Shown piece after piece: positions 1 to 9,072 of a stretch of 64,000 nt of DNA. The translations under genes and the position numbers were made by a program. Each line of letters begins with the position of its first letter. Position 1 is the stretch's first letter. The stretch is taken from assembly GCF_018100925.1 (NCBI RefSeq), contig NZ_JAGJEH010000002.1:558001-622000 (forward strand), in the 5' to 3' direction. The notes under the pieces are model-generated. The model was not told the DNA's origin and did no database searches. It was given only the letters and a program-made list of their open reading frames with translations. This DNA comes from Pseudoalteromonas luteoviolacea (lineage in GTDB: Bacteria; Pseudomonadota; Gammaproteobacteria; Enterobacterales; Alteromonadaceae).

Positions 1-1116
1 GAAGTCTTCTGCTCCGGTTACTTTTGGCATTTCAATCATGCCCTGTTTACCGACCACTTTACTAAGAGAAGGCAGCATTTGTTTTGTCAGTGCGGGGTCA
101 TTGACCGTCACTGGATAGCCCTCGTAAATGCTTACCTCAGCTTCGTTGCCAGAAGCGCGAGCAATATGCTCGGCGGTATGTTTAATTTTATCAAAGATCT
201 GTGCTCTGTTGTCCATGTCAAAGTTACGAATCGTGCCGACCATATTGACTTCTTCTGGAATAATATTGTTGCGTACACCGCCAGATATCTTGCCAAATGA
301 GACGATAGCAGGCTCTTTGGTGATATTGATTTGACGACTTACAATGTGATTAACGCCTGACACAATTTGTGCGGCAGCAGCGATTGGATCTGCGCCGGCC
401 CAAGGTGTAGAGCCATGAGTTTGTTCACCTTTTACGCTAATTTCAAACCTATCTGCGCTCGCCATTGTTGGGCCACTTCGATAGCCAATCTGGCCTACAT
501 TTAACTTTGATGTGATGTGCAAACCAAACGCGACATCTGGTTTGTATTTTTTAAAGATCCCTTCTTTAAGCATCAGTTCAGCACCGCCTTCTTCACCTTC
601 TGGCGCACCTTCTTCTGCTGGCTGAAAAACAAACATGACATTGCCGGCAAGTTCGTCGCGCATACCTGCAAGCACCTCGGCAGCGCCCATAAGCATAGCT
701 ACGTGAGTGTCGTGACCACAAGCATGCATAATACCGACATCAACACCTCGGTAATTGGTGGTTTTGGTTGATTTGAAAGGAAGGTTGGTCTTTTCTGTAA
801 CCGGTAACGCATCCATATCAGCGCGTAACATCACTGTGGGGCCGGGTTTGGCACCTTTTAACATGCCTACAACACCCGTATAAGCTACCCCTGTTTCGAC
901 TTCCATACCTAGGTTTTTTAGGTGCTCTGAAACCAGTGCCGCGGTGCGTACTTCTCGGTTCCCAAGCTCAGGGTTTTGATGTATATCTCTACGCCACTCT
1001 ATGACTTTAGATTCAACCTGTTTTAGTAAGGTGGATTGATCTGTCGACGCATGAGCTGGCACGTTTAGCCCACCTAGTAGTATGGCAAGACTAAGGTTTT
1101 TTGTTATGTTTTTCAT
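1..1116 (-). CDS. M20D-family amidohydrolase/peptidase, exported (3' end outside window)
   Basis: The minus strand is open from about 1116 to the window edge and encodes a zinc amidohydrolase of the M20D family (hippurate/N-acyl amino acid hydrolase type), which removes N-acyl groups from amino acids. An N-terminal signal peptide ending near PAHA predicts export. The zinc-binding motif HACGHDTH lies at about residues 130-138, followed by PAEEG with the catalytic Glu pair and by the lid/dimerisation region. ATG at 1116 is chosen; an in-frame ATG at 1128 is possible and has the less cramped upstream spacing. The C-terminus lies beyond base 1. The family assignment is firm, the substrate is not. 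Confidence 0.93.
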   Translation of the reverse strand, partial: MKNITKNLSLAILLGGLNVPAHASTDQSTLLKQVESKVIEWRRDIHQNPELGNREVRTAALVSEHLKNLGMEVETGVAYTGVVGMLKGAKPGPTVMLRADMDALPVTEKTNLPFKSTKTTNYRGVDVGIMHACGHDTHVAMLMGAAEVLAGMRDELAGNVMFVFQPAEEGAPEGEEGGAELMLKEGIFKKYKPDVAFGLHITSKLNVGQIGYRSGPTMASADRFEISVKGEQTHGSTPWAGADPIAAAAQIVSGVNHIVSRQINITKEPAIVSFGKISGGVRNNIIPEEVNMVGTIRNFDMDNRAQIFDKIKHTAEHIARASGNEAEVSIYEGYPVTVNDPALTKQMLPSLSKVVGKQGMIEMPKVTGAEDF

Positions 1117-1427
1117 ATCCTTTCTCATATGATTGTCTTTTCTTGATTATCAAAATAACAGACAAAATTCGTAGAAAAAATAAAATGAGACGAGGGGATT
1201 GATAAGAGCTCTGCTTATTATTTCTTTTTTCCTGAGGCTTTCAGGCTATGCACCAAAGCGCGCGAATTAGCGAGTGTCATTAGCAGTAAATTGATGAGGT
1301 TTGTATTAGACATAATGTGATATTGACAGTGCGCAGCACAATAATATAGTGAAGATGCAGTACCCACATTACGAACTATAAAAATTTAATATTAAATCCA
1401 ATTCAACAAAGGTTAAAAGGAGTTACA
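1117..1427. other. intergenic spacer without a recognisable gene
   Basis: About 310 AT-rich bases separate two divergently transcribed genes. I see no long open frame, no strong hairpin and no repeat. It presumably holds the promoters of the M20D gene and of the secreted protein at 1428. Confidence 0.5.
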
Positions 1428-2180
1428 ATGATTAAGAGCCTATCTTTGGTTTGTGCGCTTGTGTCCATGTCAGCTATTTCAAGCGAAATTGTCTATGATA
1501 CAGATTTAGAAGCAGGTGCTAGCACTCAGTATAACCATGGTCCAATCAGTGAAGTTGTCGTTCAGAGTCGCAGAGCATTGCATATTTCAGCGCTATTTAC
1601 TGTCGCAACCCCTGACGCACAGTGTACCAGCGCGAGTATTATTAATGAAAATACATGGCAACCAATTGCAGAGCTGGCAATACAAGGCAATACTGCAATA
1701 AATGGCGCGCTTCCAGAAGGGGTTGAAAGCACGCCAAAGTCACTGAAAATTACATGCCATACTGCAAACCAAACTTATACGGTATACCACAAAGTTCCAG
1801 CTGCACCGCAAATAACTTGGCAGGGTGATGTAATCGCCTCCGGTTGGACATCTGGCAATCATGCTTGGTATTACAAAAACATCGATTATAGGTCAACAGC
1901 ATTTATCAATAATAATGCACCGGATGGTCAATGTAGTTATTCCAATTTAGTTGGTTTGACACCAAACGTAATTGAGAAAAAAGAGGGAACCCCGTTTAAC
2001 AGCGCGTATTTCAGTGTTGAAGGCATAGCACTGGCTGGTGGTGGTTTGGCATATGACACTATGGTCTCGGAAATTGTTTGTAAAAATGCAGGTGGTACAA
2101 CGCGAGCACTAGAGATTTGGGACTTAGGGTTTGATCATAATCCTGCGCCGAATAGAGAGATCACGGTTTATTCATACTAA
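1428..2180 (+). CDS. secreted protein of unknown function
   Basis: This 250-residue protein starts with a clear signal peptide (cleavage near SAISS, residues 15-19) and has no later membrane segment, so it should be periplasmic or extracellular. Six cysteines are spread through the mature part (for example in DAQCTS, KITCH, GQCSYS and IVCKN), which suggests disulfides. A ribosome-binding site (AAAAGGAG) precedes the ATG at good distance. The composition, rich in Thr, Asn and aromatic residues, suggests a beta-rich fold. I do not recognise the family. It is monocistronic: the M20D gene runs the other way and decayed DNA follows. Confidence 0.8.
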   Translation: MIKSLSLVCALVSMSAISSEIVYDTDLEAGASTQYNHGPISEVVVQSRRALHISALFTVATPDAQCTSASIINENTWQPIAELAIQGNTAINGALPEGVESTPKSLKITCHTANQTYTVYHKVPAAPQITWQGDVIASGWTSGNHAWYYKNIDYRSTAFINNNAPDGQCSYSNLVGLTPNVIEKKEGTPFNSAYFSVEGIALAGGGLAYDTMVSEIVCKNAGGTTRALEIWDLGFDHNPAPNREITVYSY

Positions 2181-2253
2181 CGTATCAGTTAGGCAAGTAA
2201 GAAAGCAAAAGCATGGGGGAGTCGTACATTGAATGCTGTCTTTGAGCAGGTAA

Positions 2254-2469
2254 ACAGGTGTTCAAGCTGTAAATGACGACCCTATTTTTTATCAACCAAT
2301 TGAACCGAGCATCGATGACGCGGATGCGGTTAAAACCTATAAGTACCTTTTTTATATAAAAAATGATATTTTGCTCAGAACAACGGAGTACCCAGAAGCG
2401 CCATTTCCCATGAACCCGCAAGAAGAAATAGACTTATTAATACGCGAAGAACACGTAGCAAGTTATTAA
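2254..2469 (+). pseudogene. degenerate coding fragment
   Basis: A frame opening directly after a TAA at 2251 encodes 71 residues with coding-like composition (for example DDPIFYQPIEPSIDDAD and NPQEEIDLLIREEHVASY) but has no usable start codon. The frame one base over, upstream, is also coding-like for about 16 residues and ends where this one becomes sensible. I read this as the 3' remnant of a frameshifted gene of unknown family. Confidence 0.35.
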
Positions 2470-2553
2470 AGCACAGGCGCAGATCGCTGCGAGCCTGCGA
2501 CAATAATGGGGTTTAATACGATGATGATTTATCTTGGAGTTTAATAAACAACT

Positions 2554-3285
2554 ATGAAAATAGCAGTAGCGCAAAGCAGTTCAATTAAAGGTGATATAAA
2601 ATTAAACATCGAGAATCACCTTAGGTATATTGAAAAGGCAAGTTCTCTAGGCGTAAATTACTTAGTTTTTCCTGAGTTGTCACTGTCAGGGTACGAGCCT
2701 CAGTTGGCAGCTGAGCTGGCAATGACGGTAGATGATACTCGTATTGGCCCTCTTATCGCAGCTGCAAAAAAATATAAAATATCGGTTGGTGTTGGCGCTC
2801 CGCTGCGCTCAAATGGGCTACCAAAAATTGGTTTAATCATTATTCATGATAATGGGAATATTGAAACTTACGAAAAAATATACCTTCATGCTGGCGAAGA
2901 ACAATATTTTAGCAGCGGCGATAAATATCATTTATTGGAAATAGAGCAAAGCCTAATCGCCAATGCCATTTGCGCAGATACCATCAATCCGAAGCATGCA
3001 AAAACTTGTGCTGAATCTGGTGCAATAATTTATGTAGCTGGTGTTCTGATAACACCGCAAGGGTATGAGAATGATGCAAAGAAATGGTCTACCTATGCGT
3101 CGGAGTACAGCATGCTGGTCGCCATCGCCAATTATAACAAGCCCAGTGGAGGCTTGCCTTCGGTGGGTAAAAGCGCAATTTGGTATGAAAATAAACTATT
3201 GGCCCAAGCTGGGATCTCTGAAGATGCGCTGGTAGTTGCAGAAAGTAGCAGTGGTGCTTGGATTGCTAACGTGTACCAGCTTTAA
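2554..3285 (+). CDS. carbon-nitrogen hydrolase (nitrilase superfamily)
   Basis: This 243-residue cytoplasmic enzyme carries the complete nitrilase-superfamily triad: Glu41 in FPELSLSGYE, Lys108 in YEKIY and Cys140 in NAICADT. Members hydrolyse amides or nitriles through a Cys thioester. The length is slightly below the usual 260-300 because the C-terminal part is short. There is no signal peptide. It is followed after 60 bases by the DoxX-like gene in the same direction. The exact substrate (omega-amide, carbamoyl-putrescine or other) cannot be read from the sequence. Confidence 0.9.
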   Translation: MKIAVAQSSSIKGDIKLNIENHLRYIEKASSLGVNYLVFPELSLSGYEPQLAAELAMTVDDTRIGPLIAAAKKYKISVGVGAPLRSNGLPKIGLIIIHDNGNIETYEKIYLHAGEEQYFSSGDKYHLLEIEQSLIANAICADTINPKHAKTCAESGAIIYVAGVLITPQGYENDAKKWSTYASEYSMLVAIANYNKPSGGLPSVGKSAIWYENKLLAQAGISEDALVVAESSSGAWIANVYQL

Positions 3286-3347
3286 AGTTTATTCATCGAT
3301 TTACATGTATTTTCGAGTTGGTTGTAACAATAACAAATGGAGAGACC

Positions 3348-3716
3348 GTGTCTTCGATTCAAATTGCCCGCTATGTCATTAGTTTTGCTTGGCTATATCA
3401 TGGTATTTTTCCAAAGCTAGTCCATGTCGCACCAATAGAGCAATTGATTATGTCTAGTGCGGGCTTCCCAGACGACATATCGACGCTGATCACGAAGATA
3501 GCCGGAGTGGGCGAGGTCATGTTTGGTGTTTTGTTTTTTATGTTTTATAAATACAAAGCCATGAACATACTCAATATTATTGCACTAACACTGTTGTTGA
3601 TCGCAGTTGCTGTTATGCAACCGCAACTATTGATTGAAGCTTTTAATCCTGTCACGACGAATATTCCTCTGATCGCGTTTAGTTATTTGCTGCTCAGAGA
3701 TAGCCAAAGAGGTTAA
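3348..3716 (+). CDS. DoxX-like family integral membrane protein
   Basis: About 122 residues with four hydrophobic segments, in the layout of small DoxX-like inner-membrane proteins (an early SFAWLYHGIFPKLV segment, then GVGEVMFGVLFF). I start it at GTG 3348 because GGAG sits about six bases upstream; an in-frame TTG at 3318 has no such site. The stop is separated by one base from the ATG of the next gene, so the two are probably translationally coupled. DoxX relatives are linked to redox or oxidative-stress complexes, but the role here is unknown. Confidence 0.75.
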   Translation: MSSIQIARYVISFAWLYHGIFPKLVHVAPIEQLIMSSAGFPDDISTLITKIAGVGEVMFGVLFFMFYKYKAMNILNIIALTLLLIAVAVMQPQLLIEAFNPVTTNIPLIAFSYLLLRDSQRG

Positions 3717-3717
3717 T

Positions 3718-4017
3718 ATGCGCAGGTTTGTTGCTGGCTTACTCGTTATACTAATTACATATAGTATTGGCAGTTTGGCTGATTCAAGGAGTGAGTCTTT
3801 GGCGCTAAAATCAGCAGAAGGTTGGGTTAAAGACCAAGGAGTTGTGTATAAAGAGCTGGCTTTCGATACAAATTGCGACCATACAAGTTGTCAGATCCAT
3901 ATTTACCCACAGGCATTCGCGCGCAGTTTGTATAGAGGCTGTCCGTCAACATTGTGTGTCACCTTAACATATGACATTAGGAGCCAAAGTATTTCAAAAC
4001 ATGTTTTTTGGCGGTAG
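3718..4017 (+). CDS. small exported protein, unknown
   Basis: This 99-residue protein has an N-terminal signal sequence (hydrophobic core AGLLVILITYSIGSLA) followed by a soluble domain with four cysteines (CDHTSC and CPSTLC). The pairs suggest two disulfides in the periplasm. It begins one base after the stop of the DoxX-like gene, so the two are almost certainly co-expressed. I do not recognise the family. Confidence 0.65.
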   Translation: MRRFVAGLLVILITYSIGSLADSRSESLALKSAEGWVKDQGVVYKELAFDTNCDHTSCQIHIYPQAFARSLYRGCPSTLCVTLTYDIRSQSISKHVFWR

Positions 4018-4105
4018 TGGTATATTTAATAAGTGTGTTTGTTTTAATTGATAACTTCTATTTATTTCCATTCCCTTGTATTGGTAATTACACCAAGGTG
4101 ACCAT

Positions 4106-5185
4106 ATGAAACTTATCTACAGTGCGGTATTTTTATTGCTTACTGGGTGCAACCAGCATGAAAATGCCGATGATGAAATTGACCGAGCGGTAGCAGAGTT
4201 CTCGTCTAAAAATAGTTATGTGGGTTTGGCTATTTCGGCGGTTAAAGGTGAGCGGACGATAGAGAGTAGACAATATGGGTTTGCGGACAAAGCACTTGGC
4301 GTACCATTCGATCAAAGTAGTCTTATATCGCTTGGCTCTAACGCCAAAACAGTGATCGCAGCAGCGATTCTGCAATTGGAAGAACGTGGTTTATTAGAAA
4401 CAACAGACACAATACAACAGCATTTTCCTTTCGAGTTGAAATACTTTGGGCATGTCACCGTAGGAGAGCTGCTATGTCATACATCTGGTATACCAGATGT
4501 ATTTAATGAAGAACAATTTCAAAACTACCGATGGCAAAAGTCTGTATCTCAAAAAGAGTTTGTAGATAAATTCAACGAAAAGCCAATCGTGATTCAGTCA
4601 GGAACAAGATATAGCTACAACAATACTGGTTTTTTTCTATTGGGCATGGTTATTGAGCACTTATCCAATCAGCCTATCGGTGACTTCTTAAGGGAGGAAA
4701 TCTTCCCACAAGCGAAGGATCCTAATTTGTATTATTTAGGCGATTCGTTTTACCAACCTGCATTGGTTACAGCTTATGAGCAAGGTATATTCGGCAATAC
4801 TGTATATCAGGATCCCGTTGAATACCGCGTAGTAGGTGGCGCGGGAGCGTTGGGAGGTAACTTAACGTCTTATATCAAACTGTTCAGAGCTATATTTTCT
4901 GGGAAAGTGCTCACTACAGCATCGCTTAATAAAATGACTACGCCTTGCCGTTACAAGAACAAAGATATTGTTCGTAATAAGCAAGGTCAACAAGTTGGAC
5001 TTGGGATTGAAATTACACAATTAGGTGGTCAACTTGCCTTCACTAGAGGGGGGGCACTAAATGGTTACGTTTCCACTATCTATCATATTCCGGCAACCAA
5101 TACGACATATGGTATCACGGGGAATACTTGGTCTCCTTTAGCGCCACTTTTGGAAGAAATCATTCTAAAACACACAGCAAAGTGA
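4106..5185 (+). CDS. serine hydrolase, beta-lactamase/penicillin-binding fold, lipoprotein
   Basis: A 359-residue class C beta-lactamase-like serine hydrolase (Pfam beta-lactamase family: esterases, D-aminopeptidases, AmpC relatives). The lipobox LLTGC places the lipidated Cys at residue 15, so the protein is a membrane-anchored lipoprotein. The nucleophile motif SNAK (Ser78-Lys81) and a YNN motif near residue 173 (YSYNNTG) supply Ser, Lys and Tyr. The third motif is weak (RGGALNGY). Such proteins are usually peptidases or esterases rather than resistance enzymes. It is a single gene after an 88-base spacer. Confidence 0.88.
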   Translation: MKLIYSAVFLLLTGCNQHENADDEIDRAVAEFSSKNSYVGLAISAVKGERTIESRQYGFADKALGVPFDQSSLISLGSNAKTVIAAAILQLEERGLLETTDTIQQHFPFELKYFGHVTVGELLCHTSGIPDVFNEEQFQNYRWQKSVSQKEFVDKFNEKPIVIQSGTRYSYNNTGFFLLGMVIEHLSNQPIGDFLREEIFPQAKDPNLYYLGDSFYQPALVTAYEQGIFGNTVYQDPVEYRVVGGAGALGGNLTSYIKLFRAIFSGKVLTTASLNKMTTPCRYKNKDIVRNKQGQQVGLGIEITQLGGQLAFTRGGALNGYVSTIYHIPATNTTYGITGNTWSPLAPLLEEIILKHTAK

Positions 5186-6050
5186 GCTGGGATTCGATTG
5201 AGTCAAAATGATACTTAGCACTATAAGTTCATGCCCAATAAAGAAAAAGAAAAAAAGTACCAAAATACATACCTTTAGAAAAAATCAGTGATATATCACA
5301 ATCGTGTCAAGTATTTCATAGCTGCGCTATATACAGTCATGGCTCATTAACATCAAAACAGAGGTAGTTTATGAGCCTAACCTATCACTCCATTTGTGTT
5401 TTATTGGCAATGGCCGTAGCCGACGAAGATTGCTATGGATGAAAGGATATCTAAATTAGTTTTCGTGGTAAAAGGTAGCGTATGGTTACCAGCTGTAAAT
5501 ATGTGCTGGGAAAAACTCCAATTATCGTGAAAGTGCTCCGAGATTATCATCCGATGGGAAGTACTTATTTTCCTCTAGAGGAATACCGAACAAATAAGTG
5601 ATGGCAGCACACTTTGGGTGTAAAAAGCATTGGTTTGATACATAAATTATCGAAGCTTTAAGGCCCAATAAATAACCTATCAACAATGCTGCTTTTGTAT
5701 CGGTGCAAGATAAGTCCCTCCGTATTTTTGGTAGCTATGTGGTCGGGAAACATAAGTAATAAGCGGGTATCAATCTACTCCTTCTTTACTAGCGATCCCC
5801 TCCTGGCTTCTCCTTCTGGTTGCTCTAGTTAAATGCCTAACTTTTATAACTTGTTAATATTAAAGCTAATAATTTTTTATTTAGAGGCGTTGGGGGCTTA
5901 AACTTCGCATTCAGAATTCACTTTCAGGAAAAATCATTGAGAAGTCATAAGGACGTAAGGTAATTAATGGTGTGTTGGATTAACTTGATTGGAAATTAGC
6001 TCGAACTAAGTCGAATAGATAGTCGATTGAATAACTAAGGAATAAACACC
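5186..6050. other. long intergenic region with decayed coding fragments
   Basis: About 865 bases contain no intact gene. A good ribosome-binding site (AGAGG) precedes ATG 5371, which opens a signal-peptide-like 23-codon frame (MSLTYHSICVLLAMAV) that soon stops. Further on, short coding-like pieces occur in different frames, for example one ending FGSYVVGKHK before a TAA near 5760. This looks like one or more decayed genes followed by the promoter region of the PD40 gene at 6051. Confidence 0.4.
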
Positions 6051-6908
6051 ATGAAATCCACTTACCTGTCAAAAACCATACTACTTTCTGTGCTGATGAT
6101 CGGTGGCGTAAGTCATGCTCAAGATGGCTTAGCTGGATTAAAGGGCCCTTATATTGGACAAACACCACCAGGCTCAACACCGGAAGTTTTTGCTCCGGGG
6201 ATCGTTTCCAAACAGCATCATGATTGGACAGGCCGATTTACGCCAGATATGAAGGAGTACTACTTTACACGATACAACCGTAAAGAGAGAACAAATACTG
6301 CGATTGTTTTTAAGCACGAAAATAACCGCTGGAGAGAGGTGGTGTTAGCGCCTCAAATGGGCGGCTCGATTTCCCCGGATGGCAAAACGATGCATGATGG
6401 CAATAAATATAGAGAGCGCACAGCAAAGGGGTGGTCGGAGCTAAAAAGCTTAGGCGCGCCATTTAGCGAAATACCCATTATGGTGCTTACCGCATCTGCG
6501 AATGGAACATATGTTTTTGATGAACGTGAAGAAATTGGCACGATCCGTTATTCAAAAGTCATTGACGGTAAACGACAAGCACCTAAAGCATTCGGTAAAC
6601 AAATTAATTCCGGAAAGTGGACTGCGCACCCTTTTGTTGCGCCGGATGAAAGTTACATTATTTGGGATAGTGAGCGAGAGGGCGGTTTTGGTGCAACTGA
6701 CTTGTATATTAGTTTTCAAATGGAAGATGGTTCATGGAGTAATGCAATTAACTTGGGGGACAAGATAAATACAGCTGGCCCAGATACAGGTGGAGTTGTG
6801 TCACCTGATGGCAAATTCTTTTTCTTTAATCGAAAGTTTGGTGATGGAGATTCCGACGTCATGTGGGTCGATGCACAATTTATCAACAAGCTTAAATCCA
6901 AGCTCTAG
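6051..6908 (+). CDS. exported PD40/TolB-like beta-propeller protein, paralogue 1
   Basis: This 285-residue protein has a signal peptide ending SHAQ and then PD40 (WD40-like, TolB-type) propeller blades. Typical blade signatures are FTPDMKEYYFTRYN, SPDGKTMHDGNK, APDESYIIWDSE and SPDGKFFFFNR. The mature N-terminus carries GPYIGQTPPGSTPEVFAPG, shared with the proteins at 7008 and 10608. Such propellers bind proteins or ligands in the periplasm and have no known catalytic residues. A second paralogue follows after 99 bases, so this is a tandem duplication. The function is unknown. Confidence 0.88.
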   Translation: MKSTYLSKTILLSVLMIGGVSHAQDGLAGLKGPYIGQTPPGSTPEVFAPGIVSKQHHDWTGRFTPDMKEYYFTRYNRKERTNTAIVFKHENNRWREVVLAPQMGGSISPDGKTMHDGNKYRERTAKGWSELKSLGAPFSEIPIMVLTASANGTYVFDEREEIGTIRYSKVIDGKRQAPKAFGKQINSGKWTAHPFVAPDESYIIWDSEREGGFGATDLYISFQMEDGSWSNAINLGDKINTAGPDTGGVVSPDGKFFFFNRKFGDGDSDVMWVDAQFINKLKSKL

Positions 6909-7007
6909 GCAAAATTGCTGTCAATGAAGTGTTGTGCTAATCGGTGAGCGATGGCTATGTAGTTAAGCTCACATTATTTCAAGACGTTTTAATTTCAGGA
7001 GTTAAAT

Positions 7008-7880
7008 ATGAAACGTGCTTATTTTCTGGTGTCCCTACTTATTACTCTCGCTGTTAGCCAAAAAAGCCTTGGTCATCAAAGTGCGGCTATCCTAGAAGGA
7101 CCTTACCTTGGCCAAAAGCCGCCGGGTATAATACCTGAAGTATTTGCACCTGGTGTTGTTACAACAGATGGGTGGGAATATGGTGGTGTGTTCACCCCTG
7201 ATTTGAAAGAGTTTTACTTTTTACGTGATGGAAAAATAGATAAAAGCCAAGAATTAGTCGTTTTTCAATATAAAAATAACCGCTGGCATGAATCGATTGT
7301 TTCAAAAAGAGTGGGGCAGCCTTTTATCTCACCAGATGGAAAAAAGATGCATTTAGGGAAGCGATACAAGGAACGTACAAACAATGGGTGGTCTGAAATA
7401 AAACAGCTGGCGCCATCATTTAAGGATATTCCTATCATGCGCCTGACCGCATCAGCAAAGGGCACTTATGTATTTGACGATGCAGATAGAAGTGGTAACG
7501 GCGTTTTGCGTTATTCACGCTTGGTGGACGGAAAGCGCGAAGCGCCCAAACCATTGAGTAAAGTTATCAATACAGGGAAATGGAACGCACATCCCTTTAT
7601 TGCACCTGATGAGTCTTATATTCTTTGGGATGGAGAGAGACCTGGTGGGTATGGTGATGCCGATATTTACATTAGCTTCAAGCAACCAAATGGATCTTGG
7701 GGAGCTGCAATTAACTTAGGGGATAAAGTAAACACAAAGGCTTGGGAAGCAGCGGCTGGCGTGACATCTGACGGCAAATATCTGCTGTTCAATAGAAACT
7801 CGGGAACAGAAGAAAATACCAATATAGACATATATTGGGTTGACGCTAAAATTATCGAGGATCTTAGGCCGAAGTTTTAA
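7008..7880 (+). CDS. exported PD40/TolB-like beta-propeller protein, paralogue 2
   Basis: A 290-residue paralogue of the preceding gene, similar along its whole length: GPYLGQKPPGIIPEVFAPG at the mature N-terminus, then FTPDLKEFYFLRDG, SPDGKKMHLGKR, APDESYILWDGE and a C-terminal IYWVDAKI. The signal peptide ends near SLGH. A clear AGGAG site precedes the ATG. The two copies have diverged enough to suggest retained, possibly different, binding roles. A 9-bp inverted repeat lies just downstream (7902-7960). Confidence 0.88.
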   Translation: MKRAYFLVSLLITLAVSQKSLGHQSAAILEGPYLGQKPPGIIPEVFAPGVVTTDGWEYGGVFTPDLKEFYFLRDGKIDKSQELVVFQYKNNRWHESIVSKRVGQPFISPDGKKMHLGKRYKERTNNGWSEIKQLAPSFKDIPIMRLTASAKGTYVFDDADRSGNGVLRYSRLVDGKREAPKPLSKVINTGKWNAHPFIAPDESYILWDGERPGGYGDADIYISFKQPNGSWGAAINLGDKVNTKAWEAAAGVTSDGKYLLFNRNSGTEENTNIDIYWVDAKIIEDLRPKF

Positions 7881-7901
7881 TTTATTTTAGCCTCAGACGA
7901 G

Positions 7902-7960
7902 ACATCCATTTTATCCGATATGTAAGCTTAACTGGTTAAATAGTCACTTAGAATGGATGT
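7902..7960. repeat. 9-bp inverted repeat with 41-base loop
   Basis: ACATCCATT at 7902-7910 is matched exactly by its reverse complement at 7952-7960, and flanking GAC/GTC bases are also roughly complementary. It lies 20 bases after the PD40 gene and could form a large hairpin acting as a weak terminator. The T-tract is only four bases. Confidence 0.35.
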
Positions 7961-8024
7961 TTTGTCGTATTCATAACCATGCTTTAGGCAGCGCAAGCTT
8001 TGAGTTTAAGCACCTAGGAATTGA

Positions 8025-8183
8025 CTGATAGATTTTACTCTTCTTGAACGCTTTTTATTCGAAAAGGCCGACTTTAGTTTCCTTTTAATAAATTTGCGTG
8101 ACAGCAGTGGCACTGTCGGAGAGAATGACTACTCAATCATTTCCAAAGGCTATATCGACAGTGAGCTACGGGAAGTAGGGTGA
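8025..8183 (+). pseudogene. decayed gene remnant upstream of the RNase H gene
   Basis: A frame opening after a TGA at 8022 encodes about 52 coding-like residues (LLERFLFEKADFSF, then SSGTVGENDYSIISKGYIDS and ELREVG) and stops at 8183, without a normal start codon. The adjacent frame upstream also looks coding (SFEFKHLGID before the TGA). I read it as the 3' end of a frameshifted gene of unknown family. The rest of the 7881-8217 spacer shows nothing else. Confidence 0.35.
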
Positions 8184-8217
8184 TGTTTATGCAAATAATT
8201 TGAGCGAGGAGAAGAGT

Positions 8218-8982
8218 TTGGCAAAAAAGTACTATGTTGTTTGGAAAGGTCGAGAGACAGGTATCTTTACGACTTGGGCGAAGTGCCAGTCGCTCGTTGA
8301 TGGTTTTGCTGGTGCGAAATTTAAGTCATTTCCAACACTAGAAGAAGCTGAATTGGCATTTGGGAAAAAATCTCAACTCAAAGAGTCACAGGCGAGAAAG
8401 ACTGCTTCTAAATATAGCAAACCAAAGCCTCAACCTCTTTCACAAATGCAAATTGACGCTATGCCCTATGATATCAAGATCTTCACCGATGGTGCATGTG
8501 AGCCCAATCCGGGAGAGGCTGGCACCGGGCTGGCCGTATATGAAAACAACCAACTTAGTGCGCTATGGTATGGGTTATATCAGCCTGTTGGGACAAATAA
8601 TACCGCAGAGCTCCATGGCTTGAATCAGGCCTTGCGTATTGCTAAAGAGGTGCTCGCAAGTGGTAAAAGTGTGGGCATATTTTGTGACTCGAAATATTCC
8701 ATCGACTGTATTACCAAGTGGGCAATGAGTTGGCAGAAAAAAGGTTGGACTAAATCGGATGGCGAAATCAAAAACTTGGATATCATCAAACCCACCTATG
8801 AGCTGTATCAAGGCATAGCTGCGCAAATTTCAATTCACCATGTTAATGGTCATGTTGGTATTGAGGGGAATGAATTAGCTGATAGGATGTCAATTGTGGC
8901 AATTGACTCAAAAGATAAAGATCTTGTTCAATTTCAAGAAACACATAATATTTCGGAAATTTTAGCGTTACGGACAGGTTGA
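8218..8982 (+). CDS. ribonuclease H with N-terminal RNA-DNA hybrid-binding (viroplasmin-like) domain
   Basis: A two-domain RNase HI that cleaves the RNA strand of RNA-DNA hybrids. Residues about 1-45 form the hybrid-binding/viroplasmin-like domain (YYVVWKGRETGIFTTW ... FPTLEEAELAFG). The catalytic domain carries the acidic residues in IFTDGACEPNPG, NTAELHG, FCDSKYS and GNELADRMS, so it should be active. I start it at TTG 8218 because GAGGAG lies six bases upstream and family members begin MAKKxYVVWKGR; the in-frame TTG at 8200 lacks a site. Chromosomes usually also carry a one-domain rnhA, so this is probably a second RNase H. Confidence 0.9.
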   Translation: MAKKYYVVWKGRETGIFTTWAKCQSLVDGFAGAKFKSFPTLEEAELAFGKKSQLKESQARKTASKYSKPKPQPLSQMQIDAMPYDIKIFTDGACEPNPGEAGTGLAVYENNQLSALWYGLYQPVGTNNTAELHGLNQALRIAKEVLASGKSVGIFCDSKYSIDCITKWAMSWQKKGWTKSDGEIKNLDIIKPTYELYQGIAAQISIHHVNGHVGIEGNELADRMSIVAIDSKDKDLVQFQETHNISEILALRTG

Positions 8983-9072
8983 TATGTCATTATTTAATGA
9001 TGTAATAGTCGAGCAAATGGAGCACCAATACAGCGCTCCATTAAGCATTAAAAAAAGAGTATAGTCAGTGTG

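Noticed and set aside
79..771. Plus-strand open frames inside the first gene
   Set aside because: They lie opposite the M20D gene, whose catalytic motifs are intact on the minus strand.
2185..2421. Minus-strand 78-codon frame
   Set aside because: No ribosome-binding site, odd composition, and the plus strand here carries a better coding fragment.
4106..5185. Antibiotic-resistance beta-lactamase
   Set aside because: The fold is shared with esterases and peptidases, the third motif is weak and the protein is a lipoprotein; resistance cannot be claimed.
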